Assembly (NCBI RefSeq): GCF_025905425.1
Contig: NZ_CP109603.1
Location: 966,001-1,030,000, forward strand
Source: Pseudomonas putida
GTDB taxonomy: Bacteria > Pseudomonadota > Gammaproteobacteria > Pseudomonadales > Pseudomonadaceae
Direction of reading: 5' to 3'
DNA length: 64,000 nucleotides
The notes beneath the pieces are model-generated. The model did no database searches. It was not told where the DNA came from and was given only the letters and a program-made list of their open reading frames with translations. Below are positions 55,031 to 63,574 of this stretch, in pieces. How positions within the stretch are numbered: the stretch's first letter is position 1; each line of letters opens with the position of its first letter. The position numbers were made by a program, and so were the translations under genes.

Positions 55031-57177
55031 CAGAATTCCAGCTCCGCGCTGACGCTCAGGCGCTGGCGGCTGTCGTAGCGGTTTTGCAGTGCGGTAGTCG
55101 GCTCATCGTCCAGACGTTGCTGCCACAGCGCTGCCAGCTCAAGGTTGCTGCCCAGCACCCGCAAGCGCTTGGCCAGGCGCAGGTCCAGGCGCTCGTAGCG
55201 GTACTGGTTGAGTGCATCGTCACCATAATAGAACAGCGCGCTCGACCAACCATCGCCCCACTCGCGTAGCCAGCCTGCCGAGCCGCTGTTGCGGGCGCTG
55301 AGGCGGCGGTCGTCGGGGTTGCTGGCCCAGGCGTCGACGTAGGCGTAGGTCACGCGTAGGCGGTCGCGCAAGGTGGGGTGCCAGTCCAGTTGCGCCTCGC
55401 TGCCGGTAAAGCGTGCCTTGTTGGCATTGCTGGCGATGTACTGGTTGTTCTTGAGGGGCTCGCTGATCATTCCAGTGATTTCGTCGTAGAACAGCTTCAC
55501 GTCCATGCTCAGGTCGATGTCGCTGAAATAGCCGTTGTAGCCCAGTTCGCGCGAGCGCATGCGTTCCTGGTCGAGGTCGCCCGGGCCGCGGGTCTTGACG
55601 AAATACTCGCCGTGCTGCTGGCCAAAGGCATTGGGGCTCAGGCTTTTGACCGTGTAGCTCCAGTTGACGTTGTTCTCGAACATGTCGGGCGAGCGTACCG
55701 CCTCGGAATACACCGCACGCAGGCCATGGCGTGGGGTGATCAGGTAGTTGACCGCCACGCGTGGGGTCAGCGAGTTGCCGGACAGGCGCGAGTCCTCGAA
55801 CATCGCGCCGCCCTGGATGATCCAGTGCTCGTCGGCGCGCCACTCCAGCTGGCCGAACAGGCGCCAGGTCTGGTCGTCGAGGCTGCCGTTGAAGTAGGTC
55901 TGCGAGTCGGCACGATCATAGCGGTAGTTCATGCCGCTGAGCAGGCGCAGGTTGTCGGTCAGGCTCAGGGTGTCCTGGATTTCCAGGTCGTAGCGGGTCT
56001 CGCGGGTGCTTTGGTCGACATCACCGCACACCACATTGCGACCGCCCTGGTTGTTCCACTGGTTCATGATGGCATCGACCAGTGCCTGTTCCTCGGGGTT
56101 GCTGCTGCGCGGCGGATTGTTGGCCCCACGAGCCACCAGCTCGGCATAGTTCGGGTTCATCTGCCACAGCCGGGTCAGCTCCGGGCTGAACGACAGGGCC
56201 GCATCACAAGCGCGCCAGACCTGCTGGCGGTCGAAGTGCTGGGCCGAGCCCTGGACATACAGGCTGTGCTCGGGGTTGAGGTCAATGTTCCAGCGTACCG
56301 AACCTGCGTAATCCTTGGCATTGACGTCGGCGCTGTCTCCCTGCTGGGTGACGTAGGGGAATACAGGCTGGTAGGTGTAGGGGCGCTGGTTGCTGCCTTC
56401 CTTGGCCGCCAACTGCCATTCCAGGGTCTGGTCGGGGGCCAGGCTGTGGCTGGCGCTGAGGTTGAAGCGGGTGAGGCGGCGGCTGTCGCGGTAGTCGCGG
56501 CCGTACTGGTCCTGGTCGAAGCCATCGTCCTGCAGGCCCGACACCGACAGGCGCATGTCGCCGCTGTTCCAGCCAAAGCCGTGGCTTGCGTAGAAATCGT
56601 TGATGCCGCCCTGGCCGCGGGTGACCTTGAGGCGCGTGCCATGGCTGTCGGCAGGGTTGCGGGTGAGGATGTTGACCACCGCCATCAGCGCATTGGCGCC
56701 ATAGCTGACCGTGTTGGGGCCACGGAACACCTCGATGCGCTCGACGTCCTCCATGGCCAGGGGGATGTCGCTCCAGTCCACTGTCGCAAGGCCTGCGCGG
56801 TATACCGAGCGGCCATCGATCAGCACCTGCATGCGCCGTGCGTCGTTGACGTTGCTGCCATGGTAGTTGACCGTCGGCTGATTGCCGGCGCCGTAGCCGA
56901 TCATCATGCCAGGCACCAGGCGCAGCAGTTCGGGGATGTCGCGGGCACCGCTGGCGCGGATCAGTTCGCTGTCGAGCACGGTCATGCTGCCTGGGACCGC
57001 TGCCGGGGATTGTTTGAGGCGGGTGGCGGTCAGAACCTGCGGCAGGTCGGCGTTGTCGATGAACAGATCGTCGGCCATGGCCGGGCCGCCGAGCAAGGCG
57101 GTCAGTAGTAGAAGACGCGGGTAGGGGGGCGTGCCAGGCACCACGGTACGACCTTGTTTCAGGGATGAAACAGGCAT
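55030..57177 (-). CDS. TonB-dependent outer-membrane receptor
   Basis: A 715-residue receptor with a signal peptide ending near PAMA (about residue 35). The plug domain (TATRLKQSPAAVPGSMTVLD, LLRLVPGMMIG, VERIEVFRGPNTVSYGANALMAVVNI) is followed by a 22-strand-type barrel ending in Phe. Two cysteines (VWRACDAA and NVVCGDVD) may close a loop. No iron-starvation or Fur-like box was found, and the plug lacks the signalling extension of FecA/FpvA-type receptors. The ligand is unknown. It starts a three-gene overlapping operon with a binding protein and a hybrid kinase. Confidence 0.9.
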   Translation of the reverse strand: MPVSSLKQGRTVVPGTPPYPRLLLLTALLGGPAMADDLFIDNADLPQVLTATRLKQSPAAVPGSMTVLDSELIRASGARDIPELLRLVPGMMIGYGAGNQPTVNYHGSNVNDARRMQVLIDGRSVYRAGLATVDWSDIPLAMEDVERIEVFRGPNTVSYGANALMAVVNILTRNPADSHGTRLKVTRGQGGINDFYASHGFGWNSGDMRLSVSGLQDDGFDQDQYGRDYRDSRRLTRFNLSASHSLAPDQTLEWQLAAKEGSNQRPYTYQPVFPYVTQQGDSADVNAKDYAGSVRWNIDLNPEHSLYVQGSAQHFDRQQVWRACDAALSFSPELTRLWQMNPNYAELVARGANNPPRSSNPEEQALVDAIMNQWNNQGGRNVVCGDVDQSTRETRYDLEIQDTLSLTDNLRLLSGMNYRYDRADSQTYFNGSLDDQTWRLFGQLEWRADEHWIIQGGAMFEDSRLSGNSLTPRVAVNYLITPRHGLRAVYSEAVRSPDMFENNVNWSYTVKSLSPNAFGQQHGEYFVKTRGPGDLDQERMRSRELGYNGYFSDIDLSMDVKLFYDEITGMISEPLKNNQYIASNANKARFTGSEAQLDWHPTLRDRLRVTYAYVDAWASNPDDRRLSARNSGSAGWLREWGDGWSSALFYYGDDALNQYRYERLDLRLAKRLRVLGSNLELAALWQQRLDDEPTTALQNRYDSRQRLSVSAELEF

Positions 57178-57315
57178 GTTAACTGACCTTGGGTGTTTTG
57201 CCAGCGATCAGGCCTTCCATAGCGGCCCTTTCCCGGGCGCTGCCACTGGCCCTGTCGCCTATGCATCGTATAATGCCCCGGTCGCCACTTAACTTTTGGC
57301 TTTAACGGATTGGAT

Positions 57316-58341
57316 ATGACTGAACAGCAACCTGTTGCAGTTCTGGGCGGCGGCAGCTTCGGCACCGCCGTGGCGAACCTGCTGGCGGAAAACGGTGTGC
57401 CGGTGCGCCAATGGATGCGCGACCCGGAGCAGGCCGAGGCCATGCGCGTCAACCGCGAGAATCCACGCTACCTCAAAGGCATTCGCCTGCACGATGGTGT
57501 CGAGCCGGTCAACGACCTGCTGGCTACCCTGCAGGCCTGCGACCTGGTCTTCGTCGCCTTGCCGTCGAGCGCCTTGCGCAGCGTACTGGCGCCCCATGCC
57601 GAGCTGTTGCGCGGCAAGGGCCTGGTCAGCCTGACCAAGGGCATCGAGGCGCAGAGCTTCAAGCTGATGAGCCAGATCCTCGAAGAAATCGCCCCCCAAG
57701 CCCGCATCGGTGTGCTGTCGGGGCCTAACCTTGCCCGCGAGATCGCCGAGCACGCGCTGACCGCCACGGTGGTCGCGAGCGAAGACGAACAGCTCTGCCA
57801 GCGAGTGCAGGCCGTGCTGCATGGGCGTACCTTCCGCGTCTACGCAAGCGCCGACCGCTTCGGGGTCGAACTGGGCGGCGCCCTGAAGAACGTCTACGCC
57901 ATCATTGCCGGCATGGCCGTGGCGCTGGGCATGGGCGAGAACACCAAGAGCATGCTGATCACCCGTGCCCTGGCCGAGATGACCCGCTTTGCCGTGAGCC
58001 AGGGCGCCAACCCGATGACCTTCCTTGGCCTGGCCGGTGTCGGTGACCTGATCGTCACCTGCTCCTCGCCCAAGAGCCGCAACTACCAGGTGGGTCACGC
58101 GCTGGGCCAGGGCTTGAGCCTGGATGAGGCAGTCAATCGCCTGGGCGAGGTCGCTGAAGGGGTCAACACCCTCAAGGTGCTCAAGGCCAAGGCCCAGGAA
58201 GTGCAGGTATACATGCCGCTGGTAGCGGGCCTGCACGCCATCTTGTTCGAGGGCCGTACCTTGAACCAGGTGATCGAGCACCTGATGCGTGCAGAGCCCA
58301 AGACCGACGTCGATTTCATTTCCATCAGCGGTTTCAACTGA
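57316..58341 (+). CDS. gpsA: Glycerol-3-phosphate dehydrogenase (NAD(P)+)
   Basis: A 341-residue enzyme with NAD motif [15 protein letters not shown], a catalytic Lys in [12 protein letters not shown], and [12 protein letters not shown]. It reduces dihydroxyacetone phosphate to sn-glycerol-3-phosphate for phospholipid synthesis. The ATG at 57316 gives [13 protein letters not shown]. It is followed by the DUF4389 and sixA genes, a short operon. Confidence 0.96.
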   Translation: MTEQQPVAVLGGGSFGTAVANLLAENGVPVRQWMRDPEQAEAMRVNRENPRYLKGIRLHDGVEPVNDLLATLQACDLVFVALPSSALRSVLAPHAELLRGKGLVSLTKGIEAQSFKLMSQILEEIAPQARIGVLSGPNLAREIAEHALTATVVASEDEQLCQRVQAVLHGRTFRVYASADRFGVELGGALKNVYAIIAGMAVALGMGENTKSMLITRALAEMTRFAVSQGANPMTFLGLAGVGDLIVTCSSPKSRNYQVGHALGQGLSLDEAVNRLGEVAEGVNTLKVLKAKAQEVQVYMPLVAGLHAILFEGRTLNQVIEHLMRAEPKTDVDFISISGFN

Positions 58342-58377
58342 GCCGACAGCGGCTTTGACCAGAACAAGGAGTAAGAC

Positions 58378-58725
58378 ATGAACGATACGCCCGAACGCGC
58401 CCAGCGTGAGTCGATCCTCCTGCGGGTACTGTGGATGCTGGTGTTCCTGCTGGTCTGGCAAGTGGCCGAACTGCTGCTGGGCGGCCTGGTGCTGGTGCAG
58501 CTGATCTACCGCCTGATCTACGGTGCCCCCAGCGCCAGCCTGATGAACTTTGGCGACAGCCTCAGCCAGTACCTGGCGCAGATCGGCCGCTTCGGCAGCT
58601 TCCACAGCGACCAGAAACCCTGGCCATTCGCCGACTGGCCCGCCCCTCGTGCGCCAGAAGGCGAGGCCCCGCACGCCGTGGCTCCGGCGCCGCACCCCGT
58701 GCGTGACGAAGAGCCCAAGCTGTGA
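58378..58725 (+). CDS. DUF4389-family membrane protein
   Basis: A 115-residue protein with one long or two short hydrophobic stretches (about residues 14-45, LWMLVFLLVWQVAELLLGGLV) and a Pro/Ala/Glu-rich tail (PRAPEGEAPH). It sits between gpsA and sixA, overlapping sixA by 4 bases (GTGA). The function of DUF4389 is unknown. Confidence 0.8.
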   Translation: MNDTPERAQRESILLRVLWMLVFLLVWQVAELLLGGLVLVQLIYRLIYGAPSASLMNFGDSLSQYLAQIGRFGSFHSDQKPWPFADWPAPRAPEGEAPHAVAPAPHPVRDEEPKL

Positions 58726-59180
58726 AGCTGTGGGTGCTGCGCCACGGTGAGGCGGAGCCTCGGGCCAATACCGACGCCGAGCGGCGCCTGACCAGCCATG
58801 GCCGCGAGCAGGTGCTGCACAGCGCCGCGCGCCTGCTCGGGCAGCCGTTGCAGGCGATCATCGCCAGCCCTTATGTCCGTGCCCAGCAGACTGCAGCGCT
58901 GGTGCACGACACCTTGGGCTTTGCCGAGCCTGTGCACACCGTGCCCTGGCTGACGCCGGAAAGCGATGTGCAGCGAGTGATCGGCGAAATCGAACGGCTG
59001 GGCCTGGAGCATGTGCTGCTGGTCAGCCACCAACCGCTGGTGGGGACGCTGGTCGGTGCCCTGGAACACGGTCATTTGCAGCAATCGGCAGCCATGAGTA
59101 CCGCCAGCCTGGCGGAGCTTGAGGGTGACTGGCCGTTGGCAGGGCTGATGACCTTACGCGCGCTTAATTCGCCGGCCTGA
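58722..59180 (+). CDS. sixA: Phosphohistidine phosphatase SixA
   Basis: A 152-residue histidine phosphatase with a GTG start. The catalytic RHGEAEP motif is at residues 7-13 (His8), and the second His is in LVSHQPLVG. SixA dephosphorylates Hpt domains or PTS proteins. Its presence 4.5 kb from a hybrid kinase that needs an Hpt partner may be chance. Confidence 0.92.
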   Translation: MKLWVLRHGEAEPRANTDAERRLTSHGREQVLHSAARLLGQPLQAIIASPYVRAQQTAALVHDTLGFAEPVHTVPWLTPESDVQRVIGEIERLGLEHVLLVSHQPLVGTLVGALEHGHLQQSAAMSTASLAELEGDWPLAGLMTLRALNSPA

Positions 59181-59274
59181 CGCCTGGCAACTGGCATTTT
59201 TGTCAGTTGCCGCTTCGCTTGGCTGCTTGCTAGCGTTGCCCCACATTGGGCGCGTGGACAGGCAGGGCACGATC

Positions 59275-59661
59275 ATGAAAGGGCAGAGGCAAGCGCAGTT
59301 ACGCTCCATGGACTTGCAGCCCACCGTGGACAAGGTGCAGGAAGGCGAGGTGCTGGACTTTGCCCAGTACAGCCTGCTGCGCGATTCGGCCGACGCCAAG
59401 CTTTATCAGCTGATGGGCAAAGTGCGCAGCCACGGCGGGCTGCAACCCAGCGTCATGCAGCAAGGCGAGACCGATTTATTTGCCCTACAGGCGGCCTGTC
59501 TGCGGGTGTCTCACTTGTTGCAGACCAGCTGCCTGGCATTGCGCAGGCTGCAGCTCGACCACCACGACCAATGCCTCGCCCGCGAGGTGCTTGAGAGCCA
59601 GGTGGCCTACATGCAGGCTTGTCTGCAGCGTTCACTGGGCAGTTTCGATCGCACCCCATGA
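59275..59661 (+). CDS. Conserved hypothetical small protein
   Basis: A 128-residue predominantly helical, cytoplasmic protein with no signal peptide. The chosen ATG at 59275 begins MKGQRQAQL; the next ATG at 59308 (MDLQPTVDK) is a serious alternative. I do not recognise a family. Codon use resembles the neighbours, and it lies between sixA and the hydrolase pair on the same strand. Confidence 0.6.
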   Translation: MKGQRQAQLRSMDLQPTVDKVQEGEVLDFAQYSLLRDSADAKLYQLMGKVRSHGGLQPSVMQQGETDLFALQAACLRVSHLLQTSCLALRRLQLDHHDQCLAREVLESQVAYMQACLQRSLGSFDRTP

Positions 59662-59754
59662 CCTGATTGCCCTCGCCGATGACCTTTCCGGACATTGCCG
59701 AGCGGCCTTGCGATGCAGACAATGGGCCCTCATCCCCCGTCCGGACCCGGCGCC

Positions 59755-60543
59755 ATGTCGCAGCACATCTTCTTCGCTCACGCCAATGGTTTCCCGTCTG
59801 CCACCTACGGCAAGCTGTTTGCCGCGCTGGCGCCGGACTACCAGGTCCGCCACCTGGCCCAGCATGCCCACGACCCGCGCTTCCCGGTGAATGAAAACTG
59901 GCAGAACCTGGTCGATGAGCTGCTGCACCATCTGGCCCAGCAGGATGCGCCGGTCTGGGGGGTTGGCCATTCGCTGGGCGGGGTGCTGCACCTGCATGCC
60001 GCCTTGCGTTGCCCCGAGTATTACCGCGGGGTGGTCATGCTCGACTCGCCGGTGCTGACCCGCGCCGATCAATGGTTGCTGCGTACCGCCAAGCGTTTTG
60101 GCTTCATCGACCGCATCACCCCGGCAGGGCGTACCCTGGGGCGCCGCGAGGCGTTCGCCGACCGCGACAGCGCACGGGACTACTTCGCCCGCAAAAGCTT
60201 GTTCCGCCACTTTGACCCCGACTGCCTCGAAGCCTACCTGGAGCATGGCCTGGAGCCTGCGCAGGATGGGCTACGCCTGCGTTTCGACCCGGCTACGGAA
60301 ATCAGTATCTACCGCAGTATCCCCCACGCCAGCCCCGCGCCTGCCCGGCAGTTGCTGGTGCCTCTGGCGATGATCTGTGGCGAGCGCAGCAATGTGATTC
60401 GCCGTCACCACACGTCGGCCGTGCGCGACATGGCCAAGGGTGAGTACCACAGCGTGCCGGGCGGGCACATGTTCCCCCTGGAGCGCCCGACGGACACCGC
60501 CAGCCTGATCAAGGGCCTGTTCGACCGCTGGAGCCAGGCATGA
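59755..60543 (+). CDS. Alpha/beta hydrolase
   Basis: A 262-residue hydrolase. The nucleophile is Ser73 in GVGHSLGGV, and the probable catalytic His is in VPGGHMFPLERP. An early FFAHANGFPSATY segment replaces the usual HG oxyanion turn. An upstream ATG at 59695 was rejected because conserved sequence starts at 59755. It overlaps the next hydrolase gene by 4 bases. The substrate is unknown. Confidence 0.85.
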   Translation: MSQHIFFAHANGFPSATYGKLFAALAPDYQVRHLAQHAHDPRFPVNENWQNLVDELLHHLAQQDAPVWGVGHSLGGVLHLHAALRCPEYYRGVVMLDSPVLTRADQWLLRTAKRFGFIDRITPAGRTLGRREAFADRDSARDYFARKSLFRHFDPDCLEAYLEHGLEPAQDGLRLRFDPATEISIYRSIPHASPAPARQLLVPLAMICGERSNVIRRHHTSAVRDMAKGEYHSVPGGHMFPLERPTDTASLIKGLFDRWSQA

Positions 60544-61394
60544 GCGCGCACATGGAAGAAATCCGCCTGAGCCTGGGCCATATCGAGCTGGCCGCGCACC
60601 TGTTCGGCCCCGAAGACGGGCTGCCGGTGATCGCCCTGCATGGTTGGCTGGACAACGCCAACAGCTTCGCCCGGCTGGCGCCGCGGCTGCAGGGCCTGCG
60701 CATCGTCGCCCTGGACCTGGCCGGGCATGGCTACTCGGAACATCGCCCGCCAGGCGCAAGCTATGCCTTGCCCGACTATGCCCACGACGTACTGCGGGCT
60801 GCCGAGCAACTGGGCTGGCAGCGGTTTGCCCTGCTTGGCCATTCGCTGGGTGCGATCATTTCGGTGCAACTGGCAGGCGCCTTGCCGGAGCGGGTCAGCC
60901 ACCTGGCGCTGATCGATGGCGTCATCCCGCCCACGGGCGCCGAGCAGGACGCCGGTGAACGCCTGGGCATGGCGCTGCAGGCGCAGCTACGCCTGGACGG
61001 CAAACGCAAGTCCATCTACCCGGCGCTGGAGGAGGGCGTGCAGGCGCGCATGAAGGGCATGGTCGCGGTCAGCCGTGAAGCGGCCGAGCTGTTGGCCCAG
61101 CGCGGGCTGATGCCGGTGCCGGGTGGCTACAGCTGGCGCAGCGACAGCCGCCTGACCCTGCCGTCCCCCGTGCGCTTGAGCCACGCCCAAGCCATGGCCT
61201 ACGTCAGGCGGGTGAGCTGCCCGGCCTGCCTGGTGGTGGCCGCCGATGGCATGCTGGCGCGCCACACTGAGTTGCTGGAGCAGCTACCCTTTGAGCAAGT
61301 GAAGCTGCCAGGTGGTCATCATCTGCACCTGAACGATGAGCAGGGCGCGGCCCTTGTCGCAGACTGTTTCAATCGCTTCTTTGGCTTTGCTTGA
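60540..61394 (+). CDS. Alpha/beta hydrolase (second of tandem pair)
   Basis: A 284-residue hydrolase with oxyanion turn ALHGWLDNA, nucleophile Ser102 in LLGHSLGAI, an acid region near VVAADGMLAR, and His in LPGGHHLHLN. It is typical of the broad-esterase branch common in gamma-proteobacteria. ATGA overlap with the preceding hydrolase shows coupled translation; the two proteins are similar in fold but not close copies. Confidence 0.87.
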   Translation: MSAHMEEIRLSLGHIELAAHLFGPEDGLPVIALHGWLDNANSFARLAPRLQGLRIVALDLAGHGYSEHRPPGASYALPDYAHDVLRAAEQLGWQRFALLGHSLGAIISVQLAGALPERVSHLALIDGVIPPTGAEQDAGERLGMALQAQLRLDGKRKSIYPALEEGVQARMKGMVAVSREAAELLAQRGLMPVPGGYSWRSDSRLTLPSPVRLSHAQAMAYVRRVSCPACLVVAADGMLARHTELLEQLPFEQVKLPGGHHLHLNDEQGAALVADCFNRFFGFA

Positions 61395-61444
61395 CTTGCA
61401 CCGGACAAGTGCCGAGGCTTGGCGGGTTGAACAGGGAGACAACC

Positions 61445-61507
61445 ATGCAAATGCCAGACACGCTGGACCTTAACTTCGGTGCCACGCGCCGACTGGGCTG
61501 CCGATGA
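61445..61507 (+). CDS. Possible 20-codon leader ORF upstream of the DUF4892 gene
   Basis: ATG at 61445 follows GGGAGA at ideal spacing and encodes MQMPDTLDLNFGATRRLGCR. Its TGA overlaps the ATG of the DUF4892 gene, which itself lacks a good ribosome site. This suggests translational coupling, or a real leader peptide. There is no other evidence that it is expressed. Confidence 0.45.
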   Translation: MQMPDTLDLNFGATRRLGCR

Positions 61508-62298
61508 GCGCGCCCGTTACCCTCCGCACCACGCTCGCCGCCTGCCTCGTGCTCGCCAGCCCCTTGTTGTGGGCCGACAGCCTGCCCGTACCGGTGGATG
61601 CCAAGGTGGTCGATCAACGCCCTGCGGTGGAGCAGGAGCGCGTGTACCCCATGGGCCCCCTGCGCAAGATCAGCGGCCGCCTGCGGGTCGAGGACAAGGT
61701 CGAAAGCCGTGGCCAGGTGAGTTCGGTCACCTATGAACTGCCCGTTGAACGCTCGGCCCGCGAAGCGTTTACCAGTGCCCGTGAAGCACTGCAGCACGAC
61801 GGCGGCTACCCGCTGTTCTGGTGCCAGGGCCGTGATTGCGGCGAGGCCAGCCTGTGGGCCAACGACGTGTTCGCCAACGCCCGGCTCAATGGGGGTGATG
61901 AGCAACAAGCGTTCATCCTGCTGCGCCGCTCGGCCGAACAGGCCGATACCCTGGTCGCACTGTACAGCGTCACCCGTGGCAACCGCCGTGCCTACCTGCA
62001 CGTCGAAGAATTCGTTGCCGCCAGCCCGCTTGGCGAACTGCTGCCCACCGCTGCTACGGTGCTGCGCGAAATGCGCGACACCGGCAAACTCGACTACCCT
62101 GACCTGAGCACGCCGCAACCCGCCTGGGTGGCCCTGCTTGGGCGCAGCCTGAACCTGGACAGCACCCTGCGGGCCAGCCTCAGTGGTGCTAACGCCGAGG
62201 CCTGGCGAGAGGCCTTGGTCACTGCAGGCGTGCGCAGCAGCCGCCTTGAAGTCGGTACGGCCTCCACCGATGGCCTGCACTTGGAACTGATCCGTTGA
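61504..62298 (+). CDS. DUF4892-family exported protein
   Basis: A 264-residue protein with a signal peptide (LAACLVLASPLLWA, cleavage near residue 24). Family segments include YPMGPLRKISGRLR, WCQGRDCGEASLWAN with a probable disulfide pair, and LLRRSAEQADTLVALY. DUF4892 proteins are periplasmic or outer-membrane-associated and uncharacterised. Its stop abuts the start of the AI-2E-family gene. Confidence 0.85.
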   Translation: MSAPVTLRTTLAACLVLASPLLWADSLPVPVDAKVVDQRPAVEQERVYPMGPLRKISGRLRVEDKVESRGQVSSVTYELPVERSAREAFTSAREALQHDGGYPLFWCQGRDCGEASLWANDVFANARLNGGDEQQAFILLRRSAEQADTLVALYSVTRGNRRAYLHVEEFVAASPLGELLPTAATVLREMRDTGKLDYPDLSTPQPAWVALLGRSLNLDSTLRASLSGANAEAWREALVTAGVRSSRLEVGTASTDGLHLELIR

Positions 62299-63357
62299 AT
62301 GAGCGTCACCATGGCCAATAACGACCGCCTGCTGATCCAGATCGTCCTGCTGGCGTTGCTCGGCGCTGCCCTGTGGGTCATGGCACCGTTCATCTCGGCG
62401 CTGCTGTGGGGGGCCATTCTGGCCTTTGCCAGCTGGCCGTTGATGCGCTTGCTGACGCGCGTGCTGGGCGGCCGCGAAACGCTGGCCGCAAGTTTGCTGA
62501 CCGCAGCCTGGATCCTCATCGTGGCATTGCCGCTGGTCTGGCTGGGTTTCAACCTGGCCGATCATATCCGTGATGCCACGGCGTTTGTCCGTGACGTGCA
62601 GGTGGACGGCCTGCCCGATGCACCGGCCTGGCTGGGCAGCATTCCCCTGGTGGGTGAGCGCATGGTCAATTGGTGGCAATCGCTCGACCAGCAAGGTGCG
62701 GCCTTGATCGCTTCGATCAAGCCTTACCTGGGTCAGGTGGGCAACTGGTTGCTCGCACGCAGCGCGCAGATCGGGAGCGGAATGCTCGAACTGAGCCTGA
62801 GTCTGGTCTTCGTGTTCTTCTTCTACCGGGACGGCCCGCGTTTGTCGGCGTTCGTGCTGCGCCTGCTGCAGCGCTTGACGGGGGATCGCGCCGATTACTA
62901 CTTGGAACTGGTGGCCGGCACCGTGCAGCGGGTGGTCAACGGCGTGATCGGCACGGCAGCGGCCCAGGCCCTGCTGGCGCTGATCGGTTTCCTGATAGCC
63001 GGGGTACCAGGGGCCATCGTGCTGGGCCTGGTGACCTTCATGCTCAGCCTGATCCCCATGGGCCCGCCGCTGGCGTGGATCCCCGCTACTGCCTGGTTGG
63101 CGTGGCAAGGCGAATACGGCATGGCGGTGTTCCTGGGCATCTGGGGTACTTTCGTTATCAGCGGCGTGGACAACGTGCTCAAGCCGTACCTGATCAGCCG
63201 TGGCGGCAACTTGCCGCTGGTCATCGTGTTGCTGGGCGTGTTCGGTGGCTTGATCGCCTTTGGTTTCATTGGCCTGTTCATCGGGCCGACCTTGCTGGCG
63301 GTGGGGTACAGCCTGCTGCTGGACTGGAGCCGCAACGCCGGGCAGCAGACCCTGTAG
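62299..63357 (+). CDS. AI-2E-family transporter (PerM-like)
   Basis: A 352-residue membrane protein with about eight hydrophobic segments and the family hallmark near the end (NVLKPYLISRGGNLPLVIVLLGVFGGLIAFGFIGLFIGP). Family members range from autoinducer-2 exporters to Na+(Li+)/H+ antiporters, so the substrate cannot be assigned. The start could be 62299 or the ATG at 62311. It directly follows the DUF4892 gene. Confidence 0.88.
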   Translation: MSVTMANNDRLLIQIVLLALLGAALWVMAPFISALLWGAILAFASWPLMRLLTRVLGGRETLAASLLTAAWILIVALPLVWLGFNLADHIRDATAFVRDVQVDGLPDAPAWLGSIPLVGERMVNWWQSLDQQGAALIASIKPYLGQVGNWLLARSAQIGSGMLELSLSLVFVFFFYRDGPRLSAFVLRLLQRLTGDRADYYLELVAGTVQRVVNGVIGTAAAQALLALIGFLIAGVPGAIVLGLVTFMLSLIPMGPPLAWIPATAWLAWQGEYGMAVFLGIWGTFVISGVDNVLKPYLISRGGNLPLVIVLLGVFGGLIAFGFIGLFIGPTLLAVGYSLLLDWSRNAGQQTL

Positions 63358-63475
63358 GAGCGTATTTTTACGCATTCTTTATGCCCCCGCTTACCCCTTG
63401 ATCTCGCCCCTTTACGCCCCTTCCTCGGACAATTTCCCCAAAGCGGCCTAAGCCGCACCACGGGGAGCTCCACAC

Positions 63476-63565
63476 ATGAACATGCTCGACGGGCTGTCAC
63501 TGCTGCTGGCAGTGGCATTGGCTATTTACCTGCTGGTGGCGCTGCTGCGCGCCAATCGCAGCTAG
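63476..63565 (+). CDS. kdpF: KdpF, small subunit of the Kdp potassium ATPase
   Basis: A 29-residue single-helix protein (MNMLDGLSLLLAVALAIYLL..). GGGAG lies ahead of the start. KdpF stabilises the KdpABC potassium pump in the inner membrane. It is too short for usual ORF calling, but its position 9 bases before kdpA and its all-hydrophobic sequence make it secure. Kdp operons are induced by K+ limitation through KdpDE, expected downstream outside the window. No KdpE site was identified in the 118 bases upstream. Confidence 0.9.
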   Translation: MNMLDGLSLLLAVALAIYLLVALLRANRS

Positions 63566-63574
63566 GGAGTGGCC

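Noticed and set aside
55378-57108. A 576-codon plus-strand frame opposite the TonB receptor
   Set aside because: Antisense to a complete receptor with signal peptide and barrel; no ribosome site.
61369-63375. A 668-codon minus-strand frame opposite the DUF4892 and AI-2E genes
   Set aside because: Gln/His/Arg-rich low-complexity translation with no domain; both plus-strand genes are well supported.
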